Origin: Protaetiibacter mangrovi
Lineage (GTDB): Bacteria > Actinomycetota > Actinomycetes > Actinomycetales > Microbacteriaceae
Assembly (NCBI RefSeq): GCF_024752305.1
Contig: NZ_JANTHX010000005.1
Span: forward strand, 151,050-215,049
Direction: 5' to 3'
Length of the DNA stretch: 64,000 nucleotides
The translations under genes were made by a program, and so were the position numbers. Positions 9,501 to 17,505 of the stretch are shown here, piece by piece. The notes beneath the pieces were generated by a model, which was given only the letters and a program-made list of their open reading frames with translations, did not search any database and was not told the origin of the DNA. Numbering within the stretch: position 1 is the first letter of the stretch; each line of letters opens with the position of its first letter.

Positions 9501-9692
9501 AAGCTCTACCGCGAGGGGGTGCAGCTCGTGCTCGACGACGCGGCGCTCGACGGGTTCCGGGAGCGCATCCTCTCGGCCTCCCGCCTGATGGCCGCCGCGA
9601 GCTTCGAGGGCCCGCGCGAGGCACGGGAGTTCCGCGGCAAGCCGGTGCCCGAGTCGCTGCTCCCCCGGGTGCCGGAGGTGACCCATGACTGA
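6546..9692 (+). CDS. adnA: AdnA-like helicase-nuclease subunit of the AdnAB DSB-resection motor
   Basis: 1048 aa. The N-terminal SF1 motor has a Walker A GAPGTGKT at 39-46. Its Walker B region reads VDDLQE instead of the usual DEYQD, and the following GDPD lacks the normal Q-x-I-Y context, consistent with the weaker AdnA motor. The C-terminal RecB-type nuclease shows an H-W-A-M-E motif, GSIDRV, VIVDLKTG (catalytic D and K) and HPQLATYQLAY. AdnA pairs with AdnB to unwind and degrade DNA ends before RecA loading. The last 8 bp overlap adnB, indicating translational coupling. Confidence 0.93.
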   Translation: MPGTRFGVDAPASDDEVVLDTSQAAVVALPDDASAAVLGAPGTGKTTTLVELVADRVARGWRPEQLLVLAPSRASAARLRDRLARRIGVPTDGPLARTVASLAFEVVGAAARAAGRPAPRLLTGTEQDADIAAYLAGHLADGTGPRWPDPLVPEVRGLRGFRSELREFMARASEHGADAAGVARLAREAGRPDWAAAAEFMREYAALQAQNRPDQFDAAELVGFAVRAIREGGADDRISALRLVLVDDLQEATESTMAVLRALAERGVAIIAFGDPDVAANAFRGGEADAVGRFSAALGLAAGDRLVLGTVHRGGAQLRALVSRTVERIGTAAAGPQRRASPPETGDASADRPPVATIRATTPARQAAAIARVLREEHLLHGAPWSSLVVVVRSGAQIPAIARALSRAEVPTRTTGRGTPLRDDPAPRALLALVEVGIGRRELDAEVAAELLTGPYGGLDPLGLRRLRLALRHEELAGGGIRPGAELVVDALAAPGRLATIEGRAARRAARLAETLAVLRDAATTATIEELLWTAWERSGVAERWRRQALGAGIEAAEANRDLDGVVALFAAAQRFVEQRPTEGALEFLEHVLDSDIADDLLAPTRAEEAVLVATPSALVGLEFRTVVVAALQDGAWPNLRPRGSLLAPQRLVRALEGRDIAAIDERKLVLDDELRMFALAVSRASERVVLAAVDNDDETASVLFSLAPDAEELLRPGDPTASRLSTAPLTLRGLTGMLRRELVAPRAPRDRGEAASVLARFAEAGVPGADPDEWLGMREPSTDRPLFADEPVPVSPSQLANVEESPLDWAVSRLAGGGSSIAMSVGTIVHWAMETAESPDVEALWAQVERRWPELPFDAAWIAEFQRRATLALVRALSEYLRDFAAAGKQLVAAEGRFRFPLVDDVLVSGSIDRVELAPTGEVVIVDLKTGSPETKQAVIDVHPQLATYQLAYREGVLDAFLAPHGPHRAGGAKLVFVKQGVNGKLYREGVQLVLDDAALDGFRERILSASRLMAAASFEGPREAREFRGKPVPESLLPRVPEVTHD

Positions 9693-12600
9693 GGTCGGTC
9701 CCGTGTCGGCGCGCCGGATCGCCGAGGCGCTCGCCGAGGTGCAGAGCGAGCCGGTGCGCTACCCGACGCCCGAGCAGCAGGCCGTCATCGAGGCGGATCC
9801 GCGCGAGCCGGCGCTCGTCGTCGCGGGGGCCGGGTCGGGCAAGACCGAGACGATGGCGAACCGCGTGCTCTGGCTCGTCGCCAACGGACACGTGAAGCCG
9901 GCGGAGGTGCTCGGCCTCACCTTCACCCGCAAGGCGGCGGGCGAGCTCGCGGAGCGCATCCGGGTGCGCCTCGGCGAGCTGCACGCGGCGGGCCTCGCGC
10001 CCGACGACCACGACCTGTTCGACGCCCCCGAGATCTCGACCTACAACTCCTTCGCGAGCGCCGTCTTCCGCGACAACGCGCTCGTGCTCGGGCGCGACGG
10101 CGACGGGGTCGTGCTGGGCGAGGCCGCCGCCTGGCAGCTCGCCCGCTCGGTCGTCGTGCGCAGCACGGACGAGCGCCTCGAGACGCTCGACAAGCGGCTC
10201 GACCGGGTCGTGGAGGCGACGCTGCAGATCGCCCGCGGCATCGCCGACAACGACGCCGATCCCGAGCGGGTGCGCGCCCTCGGGCGGCGCTTCGCCGCGA
10301 TGTCCGAGCTGCCGCTCGGCGGCCGCGGGGAGTACGCCGACGCGCTGGATCAGATGGACGAGATCGCGCAGCTCGAGCTGCTCGTCGACCTGGCGGCGGC
10401 CTACGACCGCGCCAAGCGCGACCGGGGTGCCGTCGACTACGCCGACCAGGTGGTGCTCGCCCTGCACGCCGTGCGCGCCCGGCCCGATGCCGTCGACGAG
10501 CTGCGGTCCCGCTTCCGGGTCGTGCTGCTCGACGAGTACCAGGACACCTCGGTCGTGCAGACCGAGCTGCTCGCCGAGCTCTTCGCGGGCACGCCGGTCA
10601 CGGCGGTGGGCGACCCCAACCAGTCGATCTACGGATGGCGCGGGGCGAGCGCGGCGAACCTGCGGGAGTTCCGGCCGCGCTTCCGTCGGCGCGACGGCGG
10701 CCCCGCCGACCGTTTCACCCTCGCGACGAGCTGGCGCAACGGCACGCGCATCCTCGACGCGGCCAACACGCTCGTCGGGGCCGACGCGGGGGAGGGTGCC
10801 GAGGTGCCCACGCTCTCGCCCCGTCCGGGCGCGAGCGGCTTCGCGGTCGACACCGCGTACCCCGAGACGGTCGCCGACGAGGCGACCGCGGTCGCGACGT
10901 GGCTGCGGTCGCGGCTCGACGTGGCGGCGCGGGAGTCCGGCCGGCCGGCATCCGCAGCCCTGCTGCTGCGGGCGCGCAAGACCCAGCCCGTCTTCCTGGA
11001 GGCGATGCGCGCGGCCGGCGTTCCGTATCACGTGCTCGGCGTCGGCGGGCTGCTCGCCGAGCCCGAGATCGCCGACCTGGTGAGCGCGCTGCGGGTGCTC
11101 GACGACCCGGATGCCGGACTCGAGCTGCTGCGGCTGCTGGCGGGGGTGCGCTGGCGCATCGGGGTGGCCGATCTCGACGTGCTGCACGAGGTGGCGGGCT
11201 GGCTCGCCCGTCACGACGGCGCCGAGAGCGGCATCCTGTCCGACGAGGTGCAGGAGCGGCTGCGCGCCTCGGTGGCGGGCGACGACACCGGCTCGATCGT
11301 CGACGCCCTCGAGTTCGTCGGGCGTGCCGCCGAGGGTCATCGCGCTCTGGCTGATTTCAGCCCGGAGGGCCTCGCCCGCCTGCGCGCCGCGGCGGACACC
11401 TTCGACCGGCTCCGTGCGCGCACCGGGCTCGAGCTCCCCGACCTGCTCGTCTTCACGGCCCACGAGCTGCGGCTCGACATCGAGGTCGCCGCCAACGAGA
11501 CCCGCACGGCGGGCGAGGCGAACCTCGACGCGCTGCTCGACGCACTGTCGGGCTACCTCGCGATCGCCGAGACGGCGACGCTCGGCGGGTTCCTCGCCTG
11601 GCTGCGCGAGGCGGAGCAGCGGGAGGATCTCACGCCCCGCCCCGAGGACCCGGAGCCCGGCACCGTGCAGGTGCTCACCATCCACGGCGCGAAGGGCCTG
11701 GAGTGGGATCTGGTGGCCGTGCCGCGATGGGTGGAGGGCGAGCTGCCCGCCGCCCCCGTGGAGGGATACGGCGGCTGGCTGGGGTTCGGTCGCTTCCCGT
11801 GGCCGGAACGCGGCGACAGCGCCCAGCTGCCGCGCCTCGACCTCGACGCCGTCGACAGCCGCAAGGCGTTCGTCGACGAGGTGAAGCGGTTCCGGGCCGA
11901 GGTGGTCGAGCACTACCGCGCCGAGGAGCGCCGCCTCGCGTACGTGGCCGTCACCCGGGCACGCGACCGCCTGCTGGTCACCGGTTCGTTCTGGGGCGGG
12001 CAGCTGCGCCCGCGTACGCCGAGCGGTTTCCTGCTCGAGCTCGCGCAGGCGGGGGTCGTCGACGCCCCGCCGCCGGCCTCGTCGAGCGAGGAGCCGCCCG
12101 CCGGCGGCGAGGCGCAGTCGACCCGCTGGCCGAACGACCCCTTCGGCACCCGCGCCGCGGCCGTGCACGCGGCGGCGGCGGCGGTCCGCGGTGCCCGTCC
12201 CGCGCTCGTCGGACCGTGGGCGCGCGAGGCGGAGCTGCTGCTGGAGGAGCGCGAGCGCCGCCGCACGCGCGAGGGCGTCGTGCCGCTTCCCGTGCGCATC
12301 CCCGCATCCGCGTTCAAGGACTACGTGACCGACCCGGATGCCGTGGCCGCGGAACTGCGCCGCCCCATGCCCGAGCGCCCCTACCGCGCGACGCGCCTCG
12401 GCACCCTCTTCCACTCGTGGGTCGAGGAGCGCTACGGCCGGATCGGCGGCTCGGACGAACTCGACGCCGCACCGTTCGAGCGCGACGACGACGGGGAGCT
12501 CGTCGACGCGGAGCGGCTGGCCGCGTTGCAGGCGACCTTCGAGCGGTCGCCGTGGGCCGAGCTGAAGCCGGTCGAGGTGGAGCGCGAGATCCACCTCCCG

Positions 12601-12891
12601 TTCGACGGGCGGGTGGTGATCTGCAAGATCGACGCCGTCTACCGGCACGGCGACCGCTTCGAGGTGGTCGACTGGAAGACCGGCAAGGCGCCCAAGGACG
12701 AGGCCGACCTCGAGCGCAAGCAGCTGCAGCTCGCCCTCTACCGGCTCGCGTACGCGCACTGGACGGGCATCGATCCGAGCCTCATCGACGCCGCCTTCTA
12801 CTTCGTGGCCGATGACCGCGTCATCCGCCCCGAGCACATCGACACGGAGGCCGAGCTGCTCGGACGCTGGCGGGCGGCGTTCCCGGTCTGA
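9685..12891 (+). CDS. adnB: AdnB-like helicase-nuclease subunit
   Basis: 1068 aa. A complete UvrD-type motor is visible: AGAGSGKTET near residue 48, DEYQDTS, GDPNQSIYGWRG, HGAKGLEW and YVAVTRARDR. The C-terminal nuclease has LFHSWVEE, ICKIDAVY, VVDWKTGK and QLQLALYRLAY. In mycobacteria AdnB is the lead translocating motor of the AdnAB heterodimer, which replaces RecBCD in many actinobacteria. Both subunits here keep nuclease D-x-K motifs, so both strands could be cut. The gene starts within the end of adnA (ATGACTGA overlap). Confidence 0.94.
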   Translation: MTEVGPVSARRIAEALAEVQSEPVRYPTPEQQAVIEADPREPALVVAGAGSGKTETMANRVLWLVANGHVKPAEVLGLTFTRKAAGELAERIRVRLGELHAAGLAPDDHDLFDAPEISTYNSFASAVFRDNALVLGRDGDGVVLGEAAAWQLARSVVVRSTDERLETLDKRLDRVVEATLQIARGIADNDADPERVRALGRRFAAMSELPLGGRGEYADALDQMDEIAQLELLVDLAAAYDRAKRDRGAVDYADQVVLALHAVRARPDAVDELRSRFRVVLLDEYQDTSVVQTELLAELFAGTPVTAVGDPNQSIYGWRGASAANLREFRPRFRRRDGGPADRFTLATSWRNGTRILDAANTLVGADAGEGAEVPTLSPRPGASGFAVDTAYPETVADEATAVATWLRSRLDVAARESGRPASAALLLRARKTQPVFLEAMRAAGVPYHVLGVGGLLAEPEIADLVSALRVLDDPDAGLELLRLLAGVRWRIGVADLDVLHEVAGWLARHDGAESGILSDEVQERLRASVAGDDTGSIVDALEFVGRAAEGHRALADFSPEGLARLRAAADTFDRLRARTGLELPDLLVFTAHELRLDIEVAANETRTAGEANLDALLDALSGYLAIAETATLGGFLAWLREAEQREDLTPRPEDPEPGTVQVLTIHGAKGLEWDLVAVPRWVEGELPAAPVEGYGGWLGFGRFPWPERGDSAQLPRLDLDAVDSRKAFVDEVKRFRAEVVEHYRAEERRLAYVAVTRARDRLLVTGSFWGGQLRPRTPSGFLLELAQAGVVDAPPPASSSEEPPAGGEAQSTRWPNDPFGTRAAAVHAAAAAVRGARPALVGPWAREAELLLEERERRRTREGVVPLPVRIPASAFKDYVTDPDAVAAELRRPMPERPYRATRLGTLFHSWVEERYGRIGGSDELDAAPFERDDDGELVDAERLAALQATFERSPWAELKPVEVEREIHLPFDGRVVICKIDAVYRHGDRFEVVDWKTGKAPKDEADLERKQLQLALYRLAYAHWTGIDPSLIDAAFYFVADDRVIRPEHIDTEAELLGRWRAAFPV

Positions 12892-12894
12892 CGG

Positions 12895-13737
12895 CTAGCG
12901 CGCCGTGGCGTGGATGGCGTTCGCGAGCGCCTCGGCCGCCTCCCGCGCGGACCGGGGATTCGACAGCAGTGCGAAGTCGATCTCGCCGAGGCGCGGCAGG
13001 TCGAAGGTGCCGGTGACCTCGACGAGGTCGTCGGGGATGAGCACCCGGGGGAAGACCGCGACGCCGATGCCGGCGCGCAGCGCCGCGAGGGCGCCGTTCA
13101 CCTCGCGCACGTTGCAGGTGATGCGCCAGGTGCGTCCCGCGGCCTCGAGCTCGTGGATGGCGGCGTCCCGGGACGGGCTGGGCGCCTGGTACGCGATGAG
13201 CGGCACGGTCGCATCCGGGTCGAGGCGCAGCGACCGGTGCGCCACCCAGACGAGTCGCTCGCGGCGCACGGTGCGCCCCTCGGTGCTGCCCGGCTGCTGC
13301 TTGACGTAGACCAGGTCGAGATGCCCCGCGTCGAGCCGGCGGGAGAGCTGCCCGCTCTGGCCGACGGTCAGCTCGAGGTTGATCTGCGGGTACAGCTGCC
13401 GGAAGTCGCGCAGCACCTGCGGCAGGTGGGTGAGGGCGAGGTCGTCGGCCGCGCCGAAACGCAGCCGCCCGCGCATCGCAGAGCCGACGAAGTAGGCCGC
13501 CGCCTCGTCGTGGGCCGCCAGGATGGTGCGCGCGAATCCGAGCATCGCGTCGCCGTTGTCGGTGAGGCGCACGGCGCGGGTGTCGCGGGCGACGAGCACG
13601 CGACCCGCCGCGTTCTCGAGCTTGCGCACCTGCTGGCTGACGGTCGGCTGGCTGATGCCCAGCAGCTGGGCGGCGCGGGTGAAGCTCGCGGTGTCGGCGA
13701 CGGCGACGAAGGTGCGCAGCAGTGCGGGGTCGAACAT
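12895..13737 (-). CDS. LysR-family transcriptional regulator
   Basis: 280 aa. The N-terminal winged helix-turn-helix spans roughly residues 3-60 (FTRAAQLLGISQPTVSQQVRKLE), followed by a periplasmic-binding-like effector domain. I chose the ATG at 13737 because GGAGG lies 7 bases upstream. An earlier in-frame ATG at 13755 falls inside a 17-bp palindrome that looks like the operator. It is divergent from the MFS transporter, the usual arrangement for a LysR protein controlling its neighbour. The effector is unknown. Confidence 0.9.
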   Translation of the reverse strand: MFDPALLRTFVAVADTASFTRAAQLLGISQPTVSQQVRKLENAAGRVLVARDTRAVRLTDNGDAMLGFARTILAAHDEAAAYFVGSAMRGRLRFGAADDLALTHLPQVLRDFRQLYPQINLELTVGQSGQLSRRLDAGHLDLVYVKQQPGSTEGRTVRRERLVWVAHRSLRLDPDATVPLIAYQAPSPSRDAAIHELEAAGRTWRITCNVREVNGALAALRAGIGVAVFPRVLIPDDLVEVTGTFDLPRLGEIDFALLSNPRSAREAAEALANAIHATAR

Positions 13738-13752
13738 CCGGATTCCTCCGCT

Positions 13753-13769
13753 CATTCGGTAATCGAATG
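13753..13769. promoter_or_regulatory. Palindromic site in the LysR/MFS divergent promoter
   Basis: CATTCG-GTAAT-CGAATG is a perfect 6-bp inverted repeat with a 5-bp centre, inside an AT-rich patch unusual for this DNA. It lies 16 bp upstream of the LysR start and about 60 bp upstream of the MFS start, the expected place for an autoregulatory LysR site. Binding by this LysR protein is inferred. Confidence 0.55.
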
Positions 13770-13825
13770 GTAGTTATAGTCAGGATAAGTCGAGATAATG
13801 GGCGCGCCTGCCTAGCCTGGAGGAC

Positions 13826-15166
13826 GTGTCATCCGCGCCGCCGCCCCCCGCATCCGGCGACGACTATCCCGTGCTGACCGAGCCGATCCCGGTGTTCGAC
13901 CGCCGCCCGACCCTGCGCGAGAGCTTCGCCGCCCTCGCCGTCTTCAACTACCGCCTCTACCTGGGCGCCCTCATGCTGGGCAGCACCGGCGGATGGATGG
14001 CGCGCGTCGCGATCGACTGGCTCGTGCTGGAGCTGACAGGCGACGTGCGCCTCGTCGGGCTCGCCGTGGCGCTGCAGTTCGCGCCGACCCTGCTGCTCGG
14101 CGCCTGGGCCGGCGTGCTCTCGGATCGGCTGCCGCGTCGCTACGTGCTGCTGACCACCCAGGTGGTCGCGACGATCTCGAACGGCGTGCTCGCAGTGCTC
14201 GTGCTGAGCGGTGCGGTGCTCGTGTGGCAGGTGCTGCTGATCGCGGCCGTCACCGGGGTCGCGGGGGCGATCGAGGGCCCGAGCCGCTCCGCGTTCGTCT
14301 CGGAGATGGTCGGCACCCGGCGGTTGCGCGGGGCGATCAGCCTCAACGCGACGACCTTCCACCTCGGCGGCCTGCTCGGCCCGGCGATCTCGGGGGTGCT
14401 GATCGCCGCCCTCGGGTCCGGCTGGTCGATCGCCATCAACGCGGGGACGACGGCGATCGCCGTGCTCGCGATCTCGCTCATGCGCGGGCACGAGCTGGTG
14501 CCCACCCCGAAGCAGCCGCGCTCGCGCGGCCAGATCCGCGAGGCGATGCGCTACGCCTGGCGCAAGCCCGCCATCCGCTGGACCCTCGTGCTGCTCGCGG
14601 CCGTGTCGGTGTTCGGGATGAACCTGCCCGTGCTGCTCGCCGCCGCGGCGGACGACACCTACGGCACCGGCGCCACCGGGTACGGGCTCTACAACTCCCT
14701 GTGCGCGGGCGGTGCGTTCCTCGGCGCGATCCTCTCGTCGCGACGACGCAGTCTGCGGCTGCGCGACGTGGTCGGGTTCGCGCTGCTCTACGGGGGCATC
14801 ACGATGCTGGCGGGCTGGGACGGCTGGTATCCCGTGTTCCTGTCGGCGCTCGTCGGCATCGGCGTGAGCCGGCTGCTCTTCGCGATGAGCGCCGAGGCGC
14901 TCACCCAGCTCTCGACGAACCCCGCGATCCGGGGGCGCGTGGTCTCGTTCTACATCATGGTGCTGATGGGCGGGCAGGCCGCGGGCGGCGTCGTGATGGG
15001 GGCGATCGCCGAGGCGTTCGGCGGCCGCGTCGCCTTCCTCGTGGCGGGCGCCGTGCCCGTCCTCGTGGCGGCGATCGTCGGCCTCGTGCTCGCCCGCCGC
15101 CACCAGCTGCGCATCCGCGTCGACCTGCGCCGCCCCCGCCGCCTCCTCACGATCGTCCGCGCATAG
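13826..15166 (+). CDS. MFS transporter (Enterobactin exporter/DHA3-like)
   Basis: 446 aa with about 12 hydrophobic helices, starting around residue 30 (NYRLYLGALMLGSTGGWMA). The motif G-V-L-S-D-R-L-P-R-R-Y between helices 2 and 3 is the MFS signature loop. The repeated GPA and G-Q-A-A-G-G elements and the short C-terminal basic tail (R-P-R-R-L-L) are typical of EntS/DHA3-type exporters. The substrate is unknown. GTG 13826 is used, with GGAGG only 2 bases upstream. The gene is probably controlled by the divergent LysR protein. Confidence 0.88.
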   Translation: MSSAPPPPASGDDYPVLTEPIPVFDRRPTLRESFAALAVFNYRLYLGALMLGSTGGWMARVAIDWLVLELTGDVRLVGLAVALQFAPTLLLGAWAGVLSDRLPRRYVLLTTQVVATISNGVLAVLVLSGAVLVWQVLLIAAVTGVAGAIEGPSRSAFVSEMVGTRRLRGAISLNATTFHLGGLLGPAISGVLIAALGSGWSIAINAGTTAIAVLAISLMRGHELVPTPKQPRSRGQIREAMRYAWRKPAIRWTLVLLAAVSVFGMNLPVLLAAAADDTYGTGATGYGLYNSLCAGGAFLGAILSSRRRSLRLRDVVGFALLYGGITMLAGWDGWYPVFLSALVGIGVSRLLFAMSAEALTQLSTNPAIRGRVVSFYIMVLMGGQAAGGVVMGAIAEAFGGRVAFLVAGAVPVLVAAIVGLVLARRHQLRIRVDLRRPRRLLTIVRA

Positions 15167-15167
15167 T

Positions 15168-15447
15168 CCCTCGACGCTTCGCGGAGGCGCGGGATCGTTT
15201 CGCGGACGCATGCCCCCGCGTGCCACCTTCGGTGGCGCGCTCCCGCCAGTCCCGATGCCAGCGTCCGCGAAACGATCCCGCACCTCCGCTTCGCTCGCGC
15301 CGCGCCAGCGCGGGCTGGACCCGAGCGGAGCGGGGGCGGGGATTCGCTTGCGGGGCGCTGGCATCGGGCCGGGCGGGAGCGCGCCGTCCAGGCGCGCGGG
15401 GGCATGCGCCGCGCAAGGGGATCCCCGTCGCCGCGAAGCGTCGAGGG
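15168..15447. repeat. Large nested inverted-repeat element between convergent genes
   Basis: This fills the 284-bp gap between the MFS stop (15166) and the phosphotransferase-like stop (15451). Nested arms pair as follows: 15168-15184 with 15431-15447 (17/17), 15205-15224 with 15391-15410 (18/20), and 15234-15263 with 15356-15385 (28/30). A competing local hairpin pairs 15181-15209 with 15261-15289 (28/29), with a small GCCACC/GGTGGC stem-loop at 15222-15236 in its loop. The whole can fold as one long rod or as alternative hairpins. No coding potential is convincing. It could act as a bidirectional terminator, a non-autonomous mobile element or a structured RNA. Confidence 0.85.
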
Positions 15448-15450
15448 GTA

Positions 15451-16443
15451 CTACGAGACGCGCTCGGCGCGGTCGAGCAGCGCTTCCACTTCGTCGACCG
15501 CGAGGATCGGCAGGGTCGGCGGCGAGATCGACTCGGTCGCGTCGCCGAGGCGTTCGTCGACGAGCCGCGACAGCATCGTGACCGCGTCGTCGACGATCGT
15601 GGTGTCGCGCTGCTCGGTTCCGTGCAGCAGCCAGCGGGCCACGTCGAGCTCGGAGAGCAGCGTGGCGCGTTGGCGCAGGCGGCGGTCGACGCTGCCGCGC
15701 ACGCGGGTGTAGGCGTCGAAGACGGCGTCGGCGATGCCGTCGCGTCGGGTGCCGAGCGCCCAGTACAGGTCGCGCGCCGGGTCGTCGACGCGCAGCGCGT
15801 GCCAGCCGAGCACGCCCGTGACGTCGCCCGCGGAGGCGAGGAACGATCCGGCGCCGAGGTCGCCGTTGACGACCGCAGGCGTGTACTGCCACAGTCCCTG
15901 GTCTTCGCCGGCCTGCTCCCAGCGCTGCAGCAGTGCGGCGGGCACGAGCCCGGTGGCGGCGGCGCGGTCGACGATGGCGAGGGCCGCCCGGTGGGCGTCG
16001 ACGGCCGTGCGCATGGGGAGTCCGGCGTCGGTGACGAGGCTGGTCGGGAGGGCGTGGAGGTGGGCGATGGCCTGGCCGATCGAGTCGGCGAGGGCGAGGT
16101 CGATCCCGGCGAGGGTCACCGGGGTGCCGTAGACGAACTCGGAGACGACGGCGCGCGTGCCGTCGACGGGTGTCTGGCCGGCGAAGGTGGTCACCTCGAA
16201 CGGCAGTCGGGCGCGCACGCCCTGGCTGAGCGCCCGCAGCGCGACGAGGTCGGCGGACTGCTGCTGCTCGGCCCGTTCGGAGCGCGGCACGCGCACGATC
16301 CAGTGGCGTCCGTCGCGTCCGGTGATGACGGCCGCGTCGAAGTCCCCGCGCCCGGCGGAGCCGAACGGCGCGGCGCCCACGACGTCGAGCTCCGCGACGG
16401 CCGAGGTGGCGAGCGCCGCTAGAGTGAGGTGGGATCTGGCCAT
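15451..16443 (-). CDS. Aminoglycoside/macrolide phosphotransferase-like protein with degenerate active site
   Basis: 330 aa with the APH/choline-kinase layout: an N-terminal nucleotide-binding lobe with FGSAGRGDFDAA and HWIVRVP, then a helical lobe. The catalytic motif normally written H-G-D-L-x-x-x-N reads NGDLGAGS at residues 193-200. The metal-binding I-D-W motif reads VLGW at 211-214. The catalytic Asp is retained, but the usual His, Asn and second Asp are replaced. It may therefore be a pseudokinase or have altered chemistry (inference). ATG 16443 was chosen as the start of the homologous region. It is divergent from the nudC-like gene. Confidence 0.8.
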   Translation of the reverse strand: MARSHLTLAALATSAVAELDVVGAAPFGSAGRGDFDAAVITGRDGRHWIVRVPRSERAEQQQSADLVALRALSQGVRARLPFEVTTFAGQTPVDGTRAVVSEFVYGTPVTLAGIDLALADSIGQAIAHLHALPTSLVTDAGLPMRTAVDAHRAALAIVDRAAATGLVPAALLQRWEQAGEDQGLWQYTPAVVNGDLGAGSFLASAGDVTGVLGWHALRVDDPARDLYWALGTRRDGIADAVFDAYTRVRGSVDRRLRQRATLLSELDVARWLLHGTEQRDTTIVDDAVTMLSRLVDERLGDATESISPPTLPILAVDEVEALLDRAERVS

Positions 16444-16536
16444 GGCGACAGGGTAGGTCTGCCCCGCCCCGGGCACCCGGCACGCCACGCCCGATGCGCG
16501 GTTCTCGCGGTGGGCTCACGGCCAGGATGGGATGGG

Positions 16537-17505
16537 ATGAGCGCTTCGACCCGGCAGCCCGGCACCCCGTCCGGTCGCGCTCCGCTCGCGCCCGCCCTCT
16601 CGCGCTCCGACCTCGACCGCGACTACCTCTCGCGTGCGGGCGGCATCGAGGCGCTCGCCGAGGATCCGGCGACCCGCATCCTCGTCTTGCACGAGGGGCG
16701 CGCGCTCGGCACGCCGGAGGGGGCTCTCGCGCTCGTCGACCCGAGCGTCGTGGAGGTCGATCCCGAGGCAGCCGTCTTCCTCGGTCGCGCGCGCACCGCA
16801 TCCGCCGACGTCGACGAGCGGGCGGCGGTGATCGCGGTGGTGGTGTCGGAGGCGGATGCCGTGCGCCTCGGCGCGCAGGGCAGCTGGCTCGATCTGCGGC
16901 GGGTGGGCGCACTGCTCGACCCCCGCGATGCGGGACTGTTCACGCAGGCGCTCGCGCTCGCGAACTGGCACCGGGCGGCGGCGTTCTCGCCGTCCACCGG
17001 TCAGCCGACGTCGGTCGCCCAGGCGGGCTGGGTGCGGGTCGATCCCGCGACGGGCCGCGAGCACTATCCGCGCACCGATCCCGCGGTGATCGTGGCGGTG
17101 CTCGACGACGACGACCGCATCCTGCTGGGCTCGAACGTCGAGTGGGACGCCGGGCGCTTCTCGTTGCTGGCGGGGTTCGTCGAGCCGGGGGAGTCGCTCG
17201 AGGCGGCGGTGATCCGCGAGATCTTCGAGGAGGCGGGGGTGGTGGTGGTGGACCCCGAGTACCGGGGGAGCCAGCCGTGGCCGTTCCCCGCCTCCCTGAT
17301 GCTCGGTTTCGAGGCGCGGATCGCGCCGGGCTCGGCGACCGAGCCGCGCCCGGACGGCACCGAGCTGCGGGAGCTGCGGTGGTTCACGCGCGAGCAGCTG
17401 GCATCCGAGGCCGCCGCGGGCACGGTGCTGCTGCCGGGCGGCGCGTCGATCGCGCGCGCGATCATCGAGGACTGGTTCGGCGGGCCGATCGTGGTGTCGC
17501 GGTGA
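16537..17505 (+). CDS. nudC: NudC-like NAD(H) pyrophosphatase lacking the zinc ribbon cysteines
   Basis: 322 aa. The Nudix box is complete (GFVEPGESLEAAVIREIFEEAG) and is followed by the NudC-specific SQPWPFP motif, which points to NAD(H) hydrolysis or deNADding of RNA. Where classical NudC has two CxxC pairs, this protein reads F-S-P-S-T-G and V-D-P-A-T-G, so all four zinc ligands are gone. ATG 16537 begins the homologous region. The gene overlaps the following helicase by GTGA (17502-17505), a coupling also seen with nudC-uvrD2 in mycobacteria (from memory). Confidence 0.9.
   Translation: MSASTRQPGTPSGRAPLAPALSRSDLDRDYLSRAGGIEALAEDPATRILVLHEGRALGTPEGALALVDPSVVEVDPEAAVFLGRARTASADVDERAAVIAVVVSEADAVRLGAQGSWLDLRRVGALLDPRDAGLFTQALALANWHRAAAFSPSTGQPTSVAQAGWVRVDPATGREHYPRTDPAVIVAVLDDDDRILLGSNVEWDAGRFSLLAGFVEPGESLEAAVIREIFEEAGVVVVDPEYRGSQPWPFPASLMLGFEARIAPGSATEPRPDGTELRELRWFTREQLASEAAAGTVLLPGGASIARAIIEDWFGGPIVVSR

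Noticed and set aside
9481-12837. 1,118-codon antisense open frame opposite adnB
   Set aside because: This is an antisense shadow of adnB, with low complexity and no start-site support.
13829-16912. Very long minus-strand open frame (over 1,000 codons) across the MFS and nudC region
   Set aside because: It is a high-GC shadow. It is Arg/Pro/His-rich without domains and runs across the inverted-repeat element and well-supported genes on the other strand.
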